Source of the DNA: an uncultured Azospirillum sp.
Lineage (GTDB): Bacteria > Pseudomonadota > Alphaproteobacteria > RF32 > CAG-239
Direction: 5' to 3'
Assembly (NCBI GenBank): GCA_947383875.1
Contig: CANDEX010000002.1
Span: 1 to 64,000 of the forward strand
DNA length: 64,000 nucleotides
The notes under the pieces were generated by a model. It was not told where the DNA came from, did not search any database, and saw nothing but the letters and a program-made list of their open reading frames with translations. The translations under genes were made by a program, and so were the position numbers. Shown here piece by piece: positions 43,404 to 52,565 of this stretch (positions are counted from its first letter, which is position 1; each line of letters begins with the position of its first letter).

Positions 43404-44129
43404 CTAAAAGCTGGTCAGACCCAAATTTGAGAGCAAATTAGCACGGTTTTCAGGGAATTTCAAGCCGTGAGTTTGAAAAAAGTTTTTATGTAGAAAAAAA
43501 CCTGTCAGGCGCAGCAAGTCGGTTATTTCTGCTTTTGTCGGATTGTTATTTTGATGAATAATAAAATTCGGGTATGCAAATAAACGATTTTTATAAGGTT
43601 CTCCGGCTTCTGCACAAACAGCTTTCCCGCTTTTGGGTGAAACATAGCGCAAATTTTCAGTTGTTCCGGTAGCGGAGCATTCCGTTAAATCCAACCCCAC
43701 ACCCAGATATTCCAGCAAGTAAAATTCAAAGTAACAATAGCGCGCTAGCCAATTATCTTCATTTATTAGGTTAAAAAAATCACCAATATAACGATAAAAC
43801 CGTTCGAGATTATCCCCTTCAGGAAGCGTTTCATGGCAAAGAGTACAAAGAGCTGATAAAGCAGCCAACTTCTGACTGTTGCTCATAAAATTAACGGCAG
43901 CCGGCGTCAGAAGTTCTATTCTCAGGCTCCACATATTCTCTTCCAGACGAGTATATGCATCTATCAAAACCTGATTACCTAACTGATAAACCGCCAGATT
44001 TTTTTTAGTTAAGCAATTTTTGGCATAACCAACCAATTTACCGTGTCGTTTGGTCAGCACGGTAAGAATTAAAGACTTCTCCCCGTGCCGCCTGAGATTA
44101 ATTATATACCCTTCATCCTGAAACTGCAT
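43404..44129 (-). CDS. recO: DNA repair protein RecO
   Basis: A 241-residue protein that loads RecA with RecF/RecR at gaps. It has the N-terminal OB fold (DEGYIINLRRHGEKSLILTVLTKRHGKLVGYAKN) and a C-terminal helical domain. The zinc-finger positions are only partly kept: a Cys in LTECSATG and one in KAVCAEA. The start ATG 44129 lies 6 bases after kdsA and has only a weak ribosome site. Order recO-parC is typical for Alphaproteobacteria. Confidence 0.93.
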   Translation of the reverse strand: MQFQDEGYIINLRRHGEKSLILTVLTKRHGKLVGYAKNCLTKKNLAVYQLGNQVLIDAYTRLEENMWSLRIELLTPAAVNFMSNSQKLAALSALCTLCHETLPEGDNLERFYRYIGDFFNLINEDNWLARYCYFEFYLLEYLGVGLDLTECSATGTTENLRYVSPKSGKAVCAEAGEPYKNRLFAYPNFIIHQNNNPTKAEITDLLRLTGFFLHKNFFQTHGLKFPENRANLLSNLGLTSF

Positions 44130-44135
44130 AGCAGA

Positions 44136-44978
44136 TTAATAATCATTGATACGAGATTTGGTCACTTTATCATAAGCCATCAAATCAGACAGAACTTTTT
44201 CCATATCATGCAGCGGAATCATGTTCGGGCCGTCACTAGGAGATTTTGACGGATCTTCGTGGGTTTCAATGAAAACAGCAGCAATACCGACCGCCACAGC
44301 CGCACGCGCCAGAACCGGGGCAAACTCACCCTGCCCGCCGGAGCTTCCGCCTAATCCTCCCGGCTGTTGAACTGAATGGGTCGCATCAAAGATAACCGGA
44401 CACCCCGTATCTTTTGCCATTTGCGGCAATCCGCGCATATCTGTAATCAATGTATTATATCCGAAGCTTGTGCCTCGCTCGGTAATACAAACATTGTTAT
44501 TACCGGAATCTATTGATTTTTTGACAATGTTTTTCATATCCCACGGTGCTAAAAACTGACCTTTTTTGATATTAACTACCTTGCCGGTTTTAGCCGCAGC
44601 GACAACCAAATCCGTCTGCCGACAAAGGAATGCCGGAATTTGCAACATATCTACATGAGGAGCAACAATTTCACATTGTTCCCGTTCATGAATATCTGTC
44701 ACAATCGGGCAGCCATAGAGTTTCTTTATCTCATCAAATGTACGCAATCCCTCATCTATTCCCACACCGCGGGCTCCGTTGATAGAGGTTCGGTTTGCTT
44801 TATCAAACGAGGCTTTAAAGATATAATTAATACCCAACTTTTTCGTCAGTTCAATCAGCTTTCCGGCTAATTCAACAGCATGAGCACGGCTTTGAATTTG
44901 GCAAGGGCCGGCAATAAGAGCTAAAGGTAATTTATTACCGATTTCAAAATGGCCGATTTTAATTTTGTGTTGTTCCAT
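44136..44978 (-). CDS. kdsA: 3-deoxy-8-phosphooctulonate synthase
   Basis: A 280-residue enzyme that condenses arabinose-5-phosphate and PEP to KDO-8-phosphate for the LPS core. It has the TIM-barrel signatures AGPCQIQS, FKASFDKANRTS, TDIHEREQC, PAFLCRQTDL, NIKKGQFLAPWDM and DATHSVQQPGG. The HEREQC segment in place of HEPxQ and the absence of the metal Cys in the NKGQ region fit the metal-independent class loosely. ATG 44978 has AAGGA eight bases upstream; ATG 44984 is too close to it. The presence of KDO synthesis indicates an LPS outer membrane. Confidence 0.95.
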   Translation of the reverse strand: MEQHKIKIGHFEIGNKLPLALIAGPCQIQSRAHAVELAGKLIELTKKLGINYIFKASFDKANRTSINGARGVGIDEGLRTFDEIKKLYGCPIVTDIHEREQCEIVAPHVDMLQIPAFLCRQTDLVVAAAKTGKVVNIKKGQFLAPWDMKNIVKKSIDSGNNNVCITERGTSFGYNTLITDMRGLPQMAKDTGCPVIFDATHSVQQPGGLGGSSGGQGEFAPVLARAAVAVGIAAVFIETHEDPSKSPSDGPNMIPLHDMEKVLSDLMAYDKVTKSRINDY

Positions 44979-45180
44979 TATCATTTCCTTCGAAAATTTA
45001 TATATATTTACTCATAGCATATTTTCCGAATTAGGCAACAGTCTCAACATTTGATGTGTACTGTTTGATAAAGAACACATCTTAACCGAAAATGTCGTTT
45101 TCCATTCTTTGGGGAGAATGATGCATATAAAATCTTGTGCATGAGGGTTACAGTGGTGACATATTAAGCGGCATATAATA

Positions 45181-45210
45181 AACCCCCGGAGAATAAATCT
45201 TCGGGGGTTC
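45181..45210 (-). terminator. Terminator of the 45214-46332 gene
   Basis: AACCCCCG-g-AGA pairs with TCT-t-CGGGGGTT through a G-U pair, giving a 12-bp stem directly after the stop codon. The tail is T-rich on both strands. Confidence 0.82.
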
Positions 45211-45213
45211 TTT

Positions 45214-46332
45214 TTAGCGATACAACATAAATTCACTCAGGAAAATCTGACGACAGAAACTGTTCAGGCGGATTTTGTAATTCCACCAATAAAATTTCAA
45301 ATTCCAGTCTTTGAAACTACGCGGCTCAAACAGTTTATTGAACTTTAAGCGGGTACTTTCCGGACGCCATGTCATGAATTCTTTTACTTCCTGACAGAAG
45401 TATTGGCGGCCTATCGGACCTAAAAAATTCCAATATTCCTCAAAGGTCAACGCATAGATATCAAAAGTCAATTCCGGGGCAACCAACACTTTACAGAGAT
45501 AGGTTTTCAACTGCGGAATAAATACTATTGTCGGTTTTTCACCGATAATATTTAAAACCAGCTGATGTTCCACAGACGGAATAACTTCTATTTCCACATT
45601 TTTGACAGACATCCGGCGCAACAATGTGGTGAACTTTTTGAAAATGTTTTCTGCATATTCAAGAGAAGTCCAGCGTCGCAAGTCATCAACATAGATAATC
45701 TGCGGGGTTTGCTCATGTTCTTGTTTGATGAAGTGCCAAGCATGGATTAAATCCTGCCAACTTTCATACCCGGAGGCATAAACGACACAGTAATCCGCCT
45801 TTGAATATATTTTGCGGTCATAAGGCGCAAAACTGCTCAAGACCTGAACCGAGAGATTCAGGCATGCGGCCACATCTATCAACGCATATGGTTTGCAATA
45901 ACGAAAAGCGTCAACATCAAGAAACAATGTCGGCAAATGTGTTTTACCATATTTTTGTACGGCATTATCATGCATTCGCAACAAGGCGGCAGCTTCTTTA
46001 GTTCTGCAAAGCAACAGTTTTTCTTTACCATCCGCTTGACCTGTCAGGCCGCTTATCTCATGGTAGACACCTTCCATATAGTCATCGGAGAAAGAATACT
46101 CATAGAACAAGGGCTGTATTTTGATTAATGCCACTGATGTTTCCGGGTATTTTTTCTCTATTTGCTCCTGAAGATGTGTCGCCGTTTCAATAACCCAGAC
46201 CGGTGCGTCTTTGGGAATGTAAATGACACTGATGTTTTTCAGCCCTTCAAGGGTGAAGCAATTGGAAATTCTCTTGGAATCTTCCTCGTAAATTTCTTTT
46301 GCGACAATGCGCAAAACTTCGTTCTGACTCAT
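45214..46332 (-). CDS. Unknown 372-residue protein
   Basis: I recognise no family. The protein is soluble with no signal peptide. The middle reads like an alpha/beta fold: strands such as LPTLFLDVDAF, VQVLSSFAP, DYCVVYASG and QIIYVDDLRRW, followed by helices. The C-terminal third is aromatic and basic (GPIGRQYFCQEVKEFMTWRPES, FYWWNYKIRL). The ATG has no clear ribosome site. It sits between pyrG and kdsA, a place often held by eno or a short spacer, and has its own terminator. Confidence 0.78.
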   Translation of the reverse strand: MSQNEVLRIVAKEIYEEDSKRISNCFTLEGLKNISVIYIPKDAPVWVIETATHLQEQIEKKYPETSVALIKIQPLFYEYSFSDDYMEGVYHEISGLTGQADGKEKLLLCRTKEAAALLRMHDNAVQKYGKTHLPTLFLDVDAFRYCKPYALIDVAACLNLSVQVLSSFAPYDRKIYSKADYCVVYASGYESWQDLIHAWHFIKQEHEQTPQIIYVDDLRRWTSLEYAENIFKKFTTLLRRMSVKNVEIEVIPSVEHQLVLNIIGEKPTIVFIPQLKTYLCKVLVAPELTFDIYALTFEEYWNFLGPIGRQYFCQEVKEFMTWRPESTRLKFNKLFEPRSFKDWNLKFYWWNYKIRLNSFCRQIFLSEFMLYR

Positions 46333-46365
46333 AATAATTTTATAAATTTAGCGATTAATAATTAA

Positions 46366-46401
46366 TTTATCGGCTGATATGTAGCATAATCAGCCGATAA
46401 A
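46366..46401 (-). terminator. 16-bp hairpin after pyrG
   Basis: A 12-bp perfect repeat (TTTATCGGCTGA / TCAGCCGATAAA) continues through TATG/CATA with one bulged base to a 3-base loop. It lies 34 bases past the pyrG stop. The minus-strand tail (AATTAATTATTAA) is only weakly T-rich. Confidence 0.6.
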
Positions 46402-46435
46402 GACAAGATGTTTTTTAGGTTGCAAAAGTGTTTTA

Positions 46436-48088
46436 TTACAGTAATCGACTTTGCTCTATCGCAGCCTGAACAAAAGAAACAAACAGCGGATGCGGATCAA
46501 ACGGTTTTGATTTTAATTCAGGATGAAACTGAACACCAACAAACCACGGGTGATCTTTCCGTTCAACTATTTCCGGAAGTTTACCATCCGGAGACTTGGC
46601 GACAATCTGCATTCCGGCATCGTTAAGCTGTTTTTCATAAGCGATATTTACCTCATAACGATGACGATGACGTTCAGAAATTTTATCTGCGCCATAAATC
46701 CGGCGCACCAGAGAATCGGAAGCCAGCAGGCTTTCATATGCCCCAAGGCGCATGGTTCCTCCCAAATCACCGTCTTTGGTTCGAATTTGTTTGGCTCCTT
46801 CTTTATCCCATTCAGTCATTAATCCGATGACCGGAGTGCAGTTGTTGCCGGCAATTTCCGTTGTATTGGCATCCCCTACCCCGGCTAGATGGCGCATGGT
46901 TTCAATAACAGCCATTTGCATACCAAAACAAATTCCCAAAAACGGCAGTTTATGTTCGCGTGCATATTCAATGGCCTTGATTTTTCCTTCAGTTCCGCGA
47001 GAGCCAAAACCGCCGGGAACCAAAACCGCGCTAACATCATTCAAAAGTGCGGCAGCTCCGTTCTTCTCAATATCTTCAGAATCAATCCATTTGATTTTTA
47101 CTTTGTAATGGTTGGCAATTCCGCCATGATTTAACGCTTCTCCCAGAGATTTATACGCTTCAAGCAGCTGCACATATTTGCCGACGACGCCAATTCTGAC
47201 TTCTCCTTCAGGGTGAGCTACAATATCAACGATTTTTTCCCATTTACTTAAGTCTGCCGGTTGGTTGCATTCAATGCCAAAATGTTTACAGACTTGGGTA
47301 TCCATCCCTTCTTTGGAATATGCAATAGGTACCTGATAAATATTTGCGGCATCTTTGGCTGCAATGACATTTTCTTCCCTGATATTACAGAATAACGCGA
47401 TTTTTCGTTTTTCATTTTGAGGAATGTCCATCTGCGTACGGCAGAGCAACATATCCGGCTGAATACCGTATTCTTGTAATTTTTTGACAGAGTGTTGGGT
47501 GGGTTTGGTTTTTAATTCTCCGGCGGTCGGAATAAACGGCAACAGGGTAACGTGAATAAACATCGCACGGTCACGTCCCAAATCGTAAGCCACTTGCCGA
47601 ATCGTTTCCAGATAAGGCTGACCTTCGATATCGCCGACGGTCCCTCCAATTTCACAAAGCACAAAATCCTCATCAGTCACATCAGAAAGAATAAAATCTT
47701 TTATTTCGTTAGTAACGTGCGGAATGACCTGAATGGTGGCACCAAGATAATCACCATGACGCTCTTTATCGATAACTCGTTGATAAATTTTGCCGGTAGT
47801 GATGCTGTCGGTTTTCTTGGCAGGAACGCCTGAAAAACGCTCATAATGCCCTAAGTCCAAATCAGCCTCTGTTCCGTCATCGGTTACAAAGACTTCACCA
47901 TGCTGGTATGGACTCATTGTTCCAGGATCAATATTTAAATAAGGATCAAGTTTACGCAACCGAACTTTAAATCCGCGTGATTGGAGCAACGAAGCTAAAG
48001 ATGCTGAAGCCAATCCCTTTCCCAGCGATGAAACAACACCTCCGGTAATAAAAATAAATTTAGCTTGAGAATTCATAGTATTAGTCAT
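46436..48088 (-). CDS. pyrG: CTP synthase
   Basis: A 550-residue enzyme that aminates UTP to CTP. The N-terminal synthetase domain has [36 protein letters not shown] and [11 protein letters not shown]. The C-terminal glutaminase domain has the nucleophile Cys in FLGICFGMQ and the late His-Glu in VQFHPELKS. Full length, all motifs intact. AAAGG lies eight bases before ATG 48088. It is the usual third gene of tpiA-secG-pyrG. Confidence 0.98.
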   Translation of the reverse strand: MTNTMNSQAKFIFITGGVVSSLGKGLASASLASLLQSRGFKVRLRKLDPYLNIDPGTMSPYQHGEVFVTDDGTEADLDLGHYERFSGVPAKKTDSITTGKIYQRVIDKERHGDYLGATIQVIPHVTNEIKDFILSDVTDEDFVLCEIGGTVGDIEGQPYLETIRQVAYDLGRDRAMFIHVTLLPFIPTAGELKTKPTQHSVKKLQEYGIQPDMLLCRTQMDIPQNEKRKIALFCNIREENVIAAKDAANIYQVPIAYSKEGMDTQVCKHFGIECNQPADLSKWEKIVDIVAHPEGEVRIGVVGKYVQLLEAYKSLGEALNHGGIANHYKVKIKWIDSEDIEKNGAAALLNDVSAVLVPGGFGSRGTEGKIKAIEYAREHKLPFLGICFGMQMAVIETMRHLAGVGDANTTEIAGNNCTPVIGLMTEWDKEGAKQIRTKDGDLGGTMRLGAYESLLASDSLVRRIYGADKISERHRHRYEVNIAYEKQLNDAGMQIVAKSPDGKLPEIVERKDHPWFVGVQFHPELKSKPFDPHPLFVSFVQAAIEQSRLL

Positions 48089-48114
48089 ATCAATTACCTT
48101 TATTTAAAAGTGAC

Positions 48115-48149
48115 AAAGGCACCTTGGAGAAAGGTGCCTTTATTTTTTT
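48115..48149. terminator. Hairpin between secG and pyrG
   Basis: AAAGGCACCTT and AAGGTGCCTTT form an 11-bp stem with a 5-6-base loop. The strong T run is on the plus strand; on the minus strand it is short, so read-through from secG into pyrG is likely. Confidence 0.7.
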
Positions 48150-48166
48150 GATGAGTGCTCATTGCT

Positions 48167-48484
48167 TTATTCTGCTGCAACCGGAGCTGATGGTGCATCA
48201 GGTACGGGTTCAGAGACCGGAGCTGTTTCTAAAATAGAAACGGCTTTCGGCTCAGCATTCTTATATAATAAAGAGAGCGACAAACTGGTAAGGAAAAACA
48301 ATGTTGCCAAAATGGCTGTCAGCTTGGTCAGAAAATTGCCGGTTCCGCGCGCACTCAAAATGCTGTTGGCACCGCTGCCGCCGCCCAGACCATCTAAGGC
48401 ACCGCCGCTGGAGCGTTGCATCAAAATGACACTGACCAGAAAAATAGCCACTAACAAATGGACGACTAACAAAATTGTTTCCAT
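48167..48484 (-). CDS. secG: Preprotein translocase subunit SecG
   Basis: A 105-residue membrane protein with two helices (ILLVVHLLVAIFLVSVILMQ and LTKLTAILATLFFLTSLSLSLLY) joined by the SecG loop RSSGGALDGLGGGSGANSILSARGTGNFL. A short Pro/Ala/Glu tail follows. It supports SecYEG protein export. GAAAGGA precedes the ATG. Located between tpiA and pyrG as usual. Confidence 0.97.
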   Translation of the reverse strand: METILLVVHLLVAIFLVSVILMQRSSGGALDGLGGGSGANSILSARGTGNFLTKLTAILATLFFLTSLSLSLLYKNAEPKAVSILETAPVSEPVPDAPSAPVAAE

Positions 48485-48527
48485 TATTTATTCCTTTCGC
48501 ATCCCAATTAGTAAATTTATTCAGATA

Positions 48528-49292
48528 TTAGCAGCAACCTGCGTTTTTGGCAATACCCATAAAATCAGCAGTTTTCAAGCTGGCACCGCCAATCAAAGCT
48601 CCGTCAACATCAGGCAGAGATAAAAATTCTTTCGCATTGCCCGGTTTTACTGAACCGCCATAAAGAATCCGCATCTTATTAGCTTGAGCTTTGCCTAATT
48701 TTTTGGTTAAAGCCTTACGGACAGCGGCATGGACTTCCTCAACATCAGCCGGAGTCGGCGTTTTGCCCGTTCCGATAGCCCAAATCGGTTCATAAGCAAT
48801 AACTGTATCAGCAGCTGTCGCATCCGCAGGAACTGATCCCGCAATCTGAGCAGTACAAACATCCAATGCTTTACCTGCATCGCGTTCGGCTTCAGATTCT
48901 CCGATACAAATAATCGTTTTCAAACCATTTTCATGAGCTGCCATTGCTTTTTTAGCTACGATTTCATTAGTTTCACCATGATCTGCACGGCGTTCAGAGT
49001 GACCAAGGATAACGTAAGAGCAGCCGATTTCCTTAATCATAGCCGGGCTGATATCACCAGTATGGGCTCCTTTGGCTTCCCAGTGGCAATCCTGAGCACC
49101 CAGAGCGACTTTGGCTCCGCGCAATGCTTTTTTGACGGAAGTCAACAGAGTTGCCGGCGGGCAGACAAGAAATTCACATTCCGGTTTGCCGACTTTCTTT
49201 ACTTCAGCGGCAATATCTTTAGCCAATTCAACGCCTTCGGTCAGAAGACCGTTCATTTTCCAGTTTCCGGCAATCAATTTTTTACGAGCCAT
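48528..49292 (-). CDS. tpiA: Triosephosphate isomerase
   Basis: A 254-residue glycolytic TIM barrel interconverting DHAP and GAP. Catalytic residues are visible: N and K in AGNWKMNG, His in ILGHSERR, Glu in AYEPIWAIGTG, and phosphate loops GGSVKP and GGASLK. AAGGA precedes the ATG. It ends in Cys-Cys, which is slightly unusual. First gene of tpiA-secG-pyrG and divergent from the PpiD-like gene. Confidence 0.97.
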   Translation of the reverse strand: MARKKLIAGNWKMNGLLTEGVELAKDIAAEVKKVGKPECEFLVCPPATLLTSVKKALRGAKVALGAQDCHWEAKGAHTGDISPAMIKEIGCSYVILGHSERRADHGETNEIVAKKAMAAHENGLKTIICIGESEAERDAGKALDVCTAQIAGSVPADATAADTVIAYEPIWAIGTGKTPTPADVEEVHAAVRKALTKKLGKAQANKMRILYGGSVKPGNAKEFLSLPDVDGALIGGASLKTADFMGIAKNAGCC

Positions 49293-49428
49293 ATCTTCAA
49301 TCCTTAACTAATAAAATTAAATCATACGCGGTTAATGCAATATGATACTGGTTATCTTTTCTGCCTTTTATCACAGCAAAAAATTTTTTTCCAGTATAAA
49401 AAACTTTTCAACACGAATATTTATAAGA

Positions 49429-49458
49429 TTGCATATATTATTAATTTAGCCGTATAAT
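49429..49458 (+). promoter_or_regulatory. Promoter of the PpiD-like gene
   Basis: TTGCAT (49429-49434) and a perfect TATAAT (49453-49458) are separated by 18 bases. They lie 41 bases before the ATG. Confidence 0.7.
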
Positions 49459-49499
49459 CGGCAAGTCTGAATTGATAACATTTACAGGATTTTTGGGCT

Positions 49500-51377
49500 A
49501 TGATGAAAAAATTTAGAAGAATGCAGGAAACTTGGCTCTCCAAGTTCATTTTAATTTTAACCGCTCTCAGCTTTATGTCGCTGTTCGGTGTATCCGGCTA
49601 TATGGGCAGTGTCGGCAAAAACAGACCGGTCATTAAAGTGGATAATTATGAGGTTCTGCAGAGTGAAATTTCTCAACGTTTGGATCAGCAAATGCAATTA
49701 GCCCGCGGATTATTTGGTGATAATCTTGAGATTAATGACAATATTCGCAACGCCATGCTGCAAGGAATTGTTCAGAAAGCTCTGACCGACACCATCATTC
49801 GCCGTACCGCAGATGACAAAAACGTCAGTATCAGTGATAATTTGGTGCGGCAAATTGTTTATTCTCAGGCTGAATTTCTAAATGCCGACGGGAAATTTGA
49901 CATTCAGAAACTTCGGCGAGTGCTGGCTGCCAACGGCTGGACAGAAAAACGCTATATTGACAGCTTGAAACTTGATGTTATCAAACAGCACTTGGTTCAG
50001 AATCCCGTCAATCACATCAATGTTCCCAATGTTTTGGCTGAAAATGCAGCTAAAGTCGAAAAACAAAAAAGAACTTTTAAATATGTTAAAATCAATCCTG
50101 AAAAGATGATTATTGATCGTAAAATGTCTCAAGATGAAATTGAGCAATATTATGAAGATTTTAACGCTGAATTTATTGCTCCGGAAGAACGTGATGTTTC
50201 TTTTTTAATTTTATCGACTGATGATATTGCGGCTAAAATCCAGCCCTCAGACGAAGATATCGAAGCTTATTATCAGGAAAATATTGCTCAATTTGAAACA
50301 CCTGAAACACGCAAAGTATTGCAAATGGTTTTTGATAAGCAGGAAGATGCTGACCGAGCTGCCGCCGAAGTTAAGTCAGGCAAAGACTTTTATGCCGTTG
50401 CCAAAGAACAAGCTAAGCAAGATAAGGAAACAACCGATCTGGGTTATGTTTCACAGGATATGCTGATTGCTGATATGTCAGAACCTGTTTTTAACGCTAA
50501 GAGCGGAACGGTAATCGGTCCGGTTAAATCTGAAATGGGTTGGCATATCATGAAAATTACCGATATTAAAGCAGGTTCTAAAACAAATATGTCTCAAGCT
50601 AAAAATAAAATTGCGGAGACTCTGAAAAAAGACAGAGCTTATGATGCCGCTTATGATATTTCTGCAGAAATTGAAGATAAAATCGGAGCTGGAGCTTCTC
50701 TTAATGATATTTCTAAAGAAATGAACGTTGCTGTTTATGACGTTAAAGGCCTGACGGAAGACGGCAAAGCCAAATCATTGCCCAAAGCTCATGCTTCGCT
50801 TTTGAAAAGCAATGAATTTATCGACACGGCTTTTTCTTATAATGTTGATGAAGTCAGTCAGGTGGTTGAAAGTGATGATGGTTTTCTGGTGTTAAAAGTC
50901 AATAAAATCACTGAAGCTCACCCTAAAGAAATTGCAGATGTCAAAGGTGATATTGAAGCATTATGGGAAGTCAATGAACGTAATGCCATTGCTCAGGAAA
51001 TCGTTAATGACGTTATGCATGATTTGGAAACTGGTGATTCTATCGACAGCATTGCTGCAAGAAACAAACTTCCGTTGCAGAAGACTGCCGCCCTCACCCG
51101 CAGCCAAAATTTTGAAGGTATTTCTCCGACCGTTATGCTGGAACTGTTTCAGGAAGCTCCCGGTACGCCGAAACTGATTAATAATGACGGCGTTCAGATT
51201 ATAGCCGTGGCCAGTGACAGCAGTCGACAGGAAAAAGTTTCGGCAGAAGAAGCTGATGCTGCAGCCAAACGCGTTAAAATGGATTTGACAGCGGATTATG
51301 CCAACCAACTTATTGAAGATTTTGGTTCGGATTATGATGTACGCGTTAAATACCGTTTGTTGGGGTTAGCAGATTAA
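49500..51377 (+). CDS. ppiD: PpiD-like periplasmic peptidyl-prolyl isomerase/chaperone
   Basis: A 625-residue protein anchored by one helix (KFILILTALSFMSLFGVSGYM). A SurA-type N-terminal chaperone domain follows (about residues 40-200). A parvulin domain starts near residue 270: ETRKVLQMVFDKQEDADRAAAEVKSGKDF, DLGYVSQDM and GPVKSEMGWHIMKI. A second, degenerate parvulin-like segment lies near FIDTAFSYNVDEVSQVV. It helps outer-membrane proteins fold at the periplasmic face. The double ATG leaves the start uncertain by one codon. A terminator follows. Confidence 0.92.
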   Translation: MMKKFRRMQETWLSKFILILTALSFMSLFGVSGYMGSVGKNRPVIKVDNYEVLQSEISQRLDQQMQLARGLFGDNLEINDNIRNAMLQGIVQKALTDTIIRRTADDKNVSISDNLVRQIVYSQAEFLNADGKFDIQKLRRVLAANGWTEKRYIDSLKLDVIKQHLVQNPVNHINVPNVLAENAAKVEKQKRTFKYVKINPEKMIIDRKMSQDEIEQYYEDFNAEFIAPEERDVSFLILSTDDIAAKIQPSDEDIEAYYQENIAQFETPETRKVLQMVFDKQEDADRAAAEVKSGKDFYAVAKEQAKQDKETTDLGYVSQDMLIADMSEPVFNAKSGTVIGPVKSEMGWHIMKITDIKAGSKTNMSQAKNKIAETLKKDRAYDAAYDISAEIEDKIGAGASLNDISKEMNVAVYDVKGLTEDGKAKSLPKAHASLLKSNEFIDTAFSYNVDEVSQVVESDDGFLVLKVNKITEAHPKEIADVKGDIEALWEVNERNAIAQEIVNDVMHDLETGDSIDSIAARNKLPLQKTAALTRSQNFEGISPTVMLELFQEAPGTPKLINNDGVQIIAVASDSSRQEKVSAEEADAAAKRVKMDLTADYANQLIEDFGSDYDVRVKYRLLGLAD

Positions 51378-51397
51378 TCCTTTACATCTCTTTGGGG

Positions 51398-51428
51398 TAA
51401 GGAAGCTCTTGAGCTTCCTTATTTTTTT
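51398..51428 (+). terminator. Terminator of the PpiD-like gene
   Basis: TAAGGAAGCTC and GAGCTTCCTTA form a perfect 11-bp stem with a 2-base loop, then seven T residues. Confidence 0.93.
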
Positions 51429-51480
51429 GTGTTTTATTGACAAGAGATGAATTGATGATTATATTGCAGCATAACGAGAT

Positions 51481-51918
51481 ATGATTGTTCTTATTATTAA
51501 CTTAAATAATATAATTATGATGAGATTAAACTTTTTAATTATCGCTGTAACAACAGCCATGATTTTCGGTTTGGTTTATGCTAACAGAAATTATATTCTC
51601 GGGGTAGCCTGGAAAATATTTTTCAAATATGTTTCTGATGAAAAACTTGAAAAAATTGTCCGCCAAGAATATGAATTTTACAACCGAAATCGCAGAGCTT
51701 ATACCGAAGACGGCCTTTGCTGGCTCATTGATATGGCTTATCATTTATGCTCGGTATGGAAGATAAAAATTGCGGCGTTGCAAAAAACTTATTCTGCCGG
51801 TGCAACTGAAGATATCAAGCTATCCGTACAAAAACAGTCGCACATTTTATCTTATTGGCAAGATGCCTTGCAACAGCTCATGTATGAAGTAAACCGACGA
51901 AAATATTTTATGTCGTAA
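51481..51918 (+). CDS. Small single-helix membrane protein, unknown function
   Basis: A 145-residue protein with one N-terminal helix (FLIIAVTTAMIFGLVYANRNYIL) and a mostly helical, charged soluble part with aromatic segments (YEFYNRNRRAYTEDGLCWLIDMAYHLC). I recognise no family. The start is unclear: ATG 51481 has only a weak CGAGA, and ATGs at 51517 and 51520 lie just before the helix without better sites. It sits alone between two terminators. Confidence 0.6.
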   Translation: MIVLIINLNNIIMMRLNFLIIAVTTAMIFGLVYANRNYILGVAWKIFFKYVSDEKLEKIVRQEYEFYNRNRRAYTEDGLCWLIDMAYHLCSVWKIKIAALQKTYSAGATEDIKLSVQKQSHILSYWQDALQQLMYEVNRRKYFMS

Positions 51919-51922
51919 AAAG

Positions 51923-51955
51923 AAACCCGCTGTCATAAAGTCAGCGGGTTTTTGT
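51923..51955. terminator. Bidirectional terminator between converging genes
   Basis: AAACCCGCTG and CAGCGGGTTT form a 10-bp stem with a 9-base loop. T-rich tails serve both the plus-strand small gene and the minus-strand membrane protein. Confidence 0.9.
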
Positions 51956-52498
51956 TTAGAAGTTATAAAGGTCAGCACCTAAATCAGCGGCTTTCTGACA
52001 CAAGGGATGATAATAGAAATACGTGCTAACTAACAGCAAAGCAACAACCGGTACGGCTACTTTTTCAAAAGGAAAGTGAGCATGACCGCCGTTACGAGCT
52101 TTCATCCATTGATAAAAAGCAGATGACCAAATCATAACCAGCGCACCGAGGATTGTGCTAAACAGGAACGGATCCAGATAAAAAATACCAATTACCTGTG
52201 CATTATAGTCCATTTGGCTGATATACATAAAACCAATCATGGCAACACTGAGAATAATCAACGTCCAGTCACGGCCTTTAAAGTTCCAACCTTTTTTATC
52301 AAACCACTTGATTGTCCAATAGCCAATGATGACTAACATGGCTCCGGCCCAAACGCCGACAACGCTGTCATCGACCCCTAACTGACGGGCAACTTCCAAT
52401 GAAGCTCCCACAGCCACAGTACAGACTGCACAGGCAGGATTTGCCCATACGGGAGTCGTTAAGGCTAACATAAATAACAAACTTAAAGAAAATAACAT
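51956..52498 (-). CDS. Integral membrane protein with exported C-x2-C motif
   Basis: A 180-residue protein. After a signal-like first helix ending VWA, the sequence reads NPACAVCTVAVGASLEVARQLGVDD (C23, C26). Four more helices follow, with GRDWTLIILSVAMIGF and VAVPVVALLLVSTYF among them, and a late Cys in YHPLCQKA. The CAVC motif at the membrane face could bind metal or form a redox disulfide. I do not recognise a named family. It follows the SulP transporter by 67 bases on the same strand. A link to sulfate or thiol metabolism is speculation. Confidence 0.75.
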   Translation of the reverse strand: MLFSLSLLFMLALTTPVWANPACAVCTVAVGASLEVARQLGVDDSVVGVWAGAMLVIIGYWTIKWFDKKGWNFKGRDWTLIILSVAMIGFMYISQMDYNAQVIGIFYLDPFLFSTILGALVMIWSSAFYQWMKARNGGHAHFPFEKVAVPVVALLLVSTYFYYHPLCQKAADLGADLYNF

Positions 52499-52565
52499 TT
52501 CGTATCCTTTCTGTTCTCAATATGAGATATATTATTGTCCTTCATTAAGAAAAATCAAGATATAT

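Noticed and set aside
45012..45236. 74-codon minus-strand frame between kdsA and the unknown gene
   Set aside because: It begins inside the upstream gene, runs through its terminator and has no ribosome site.
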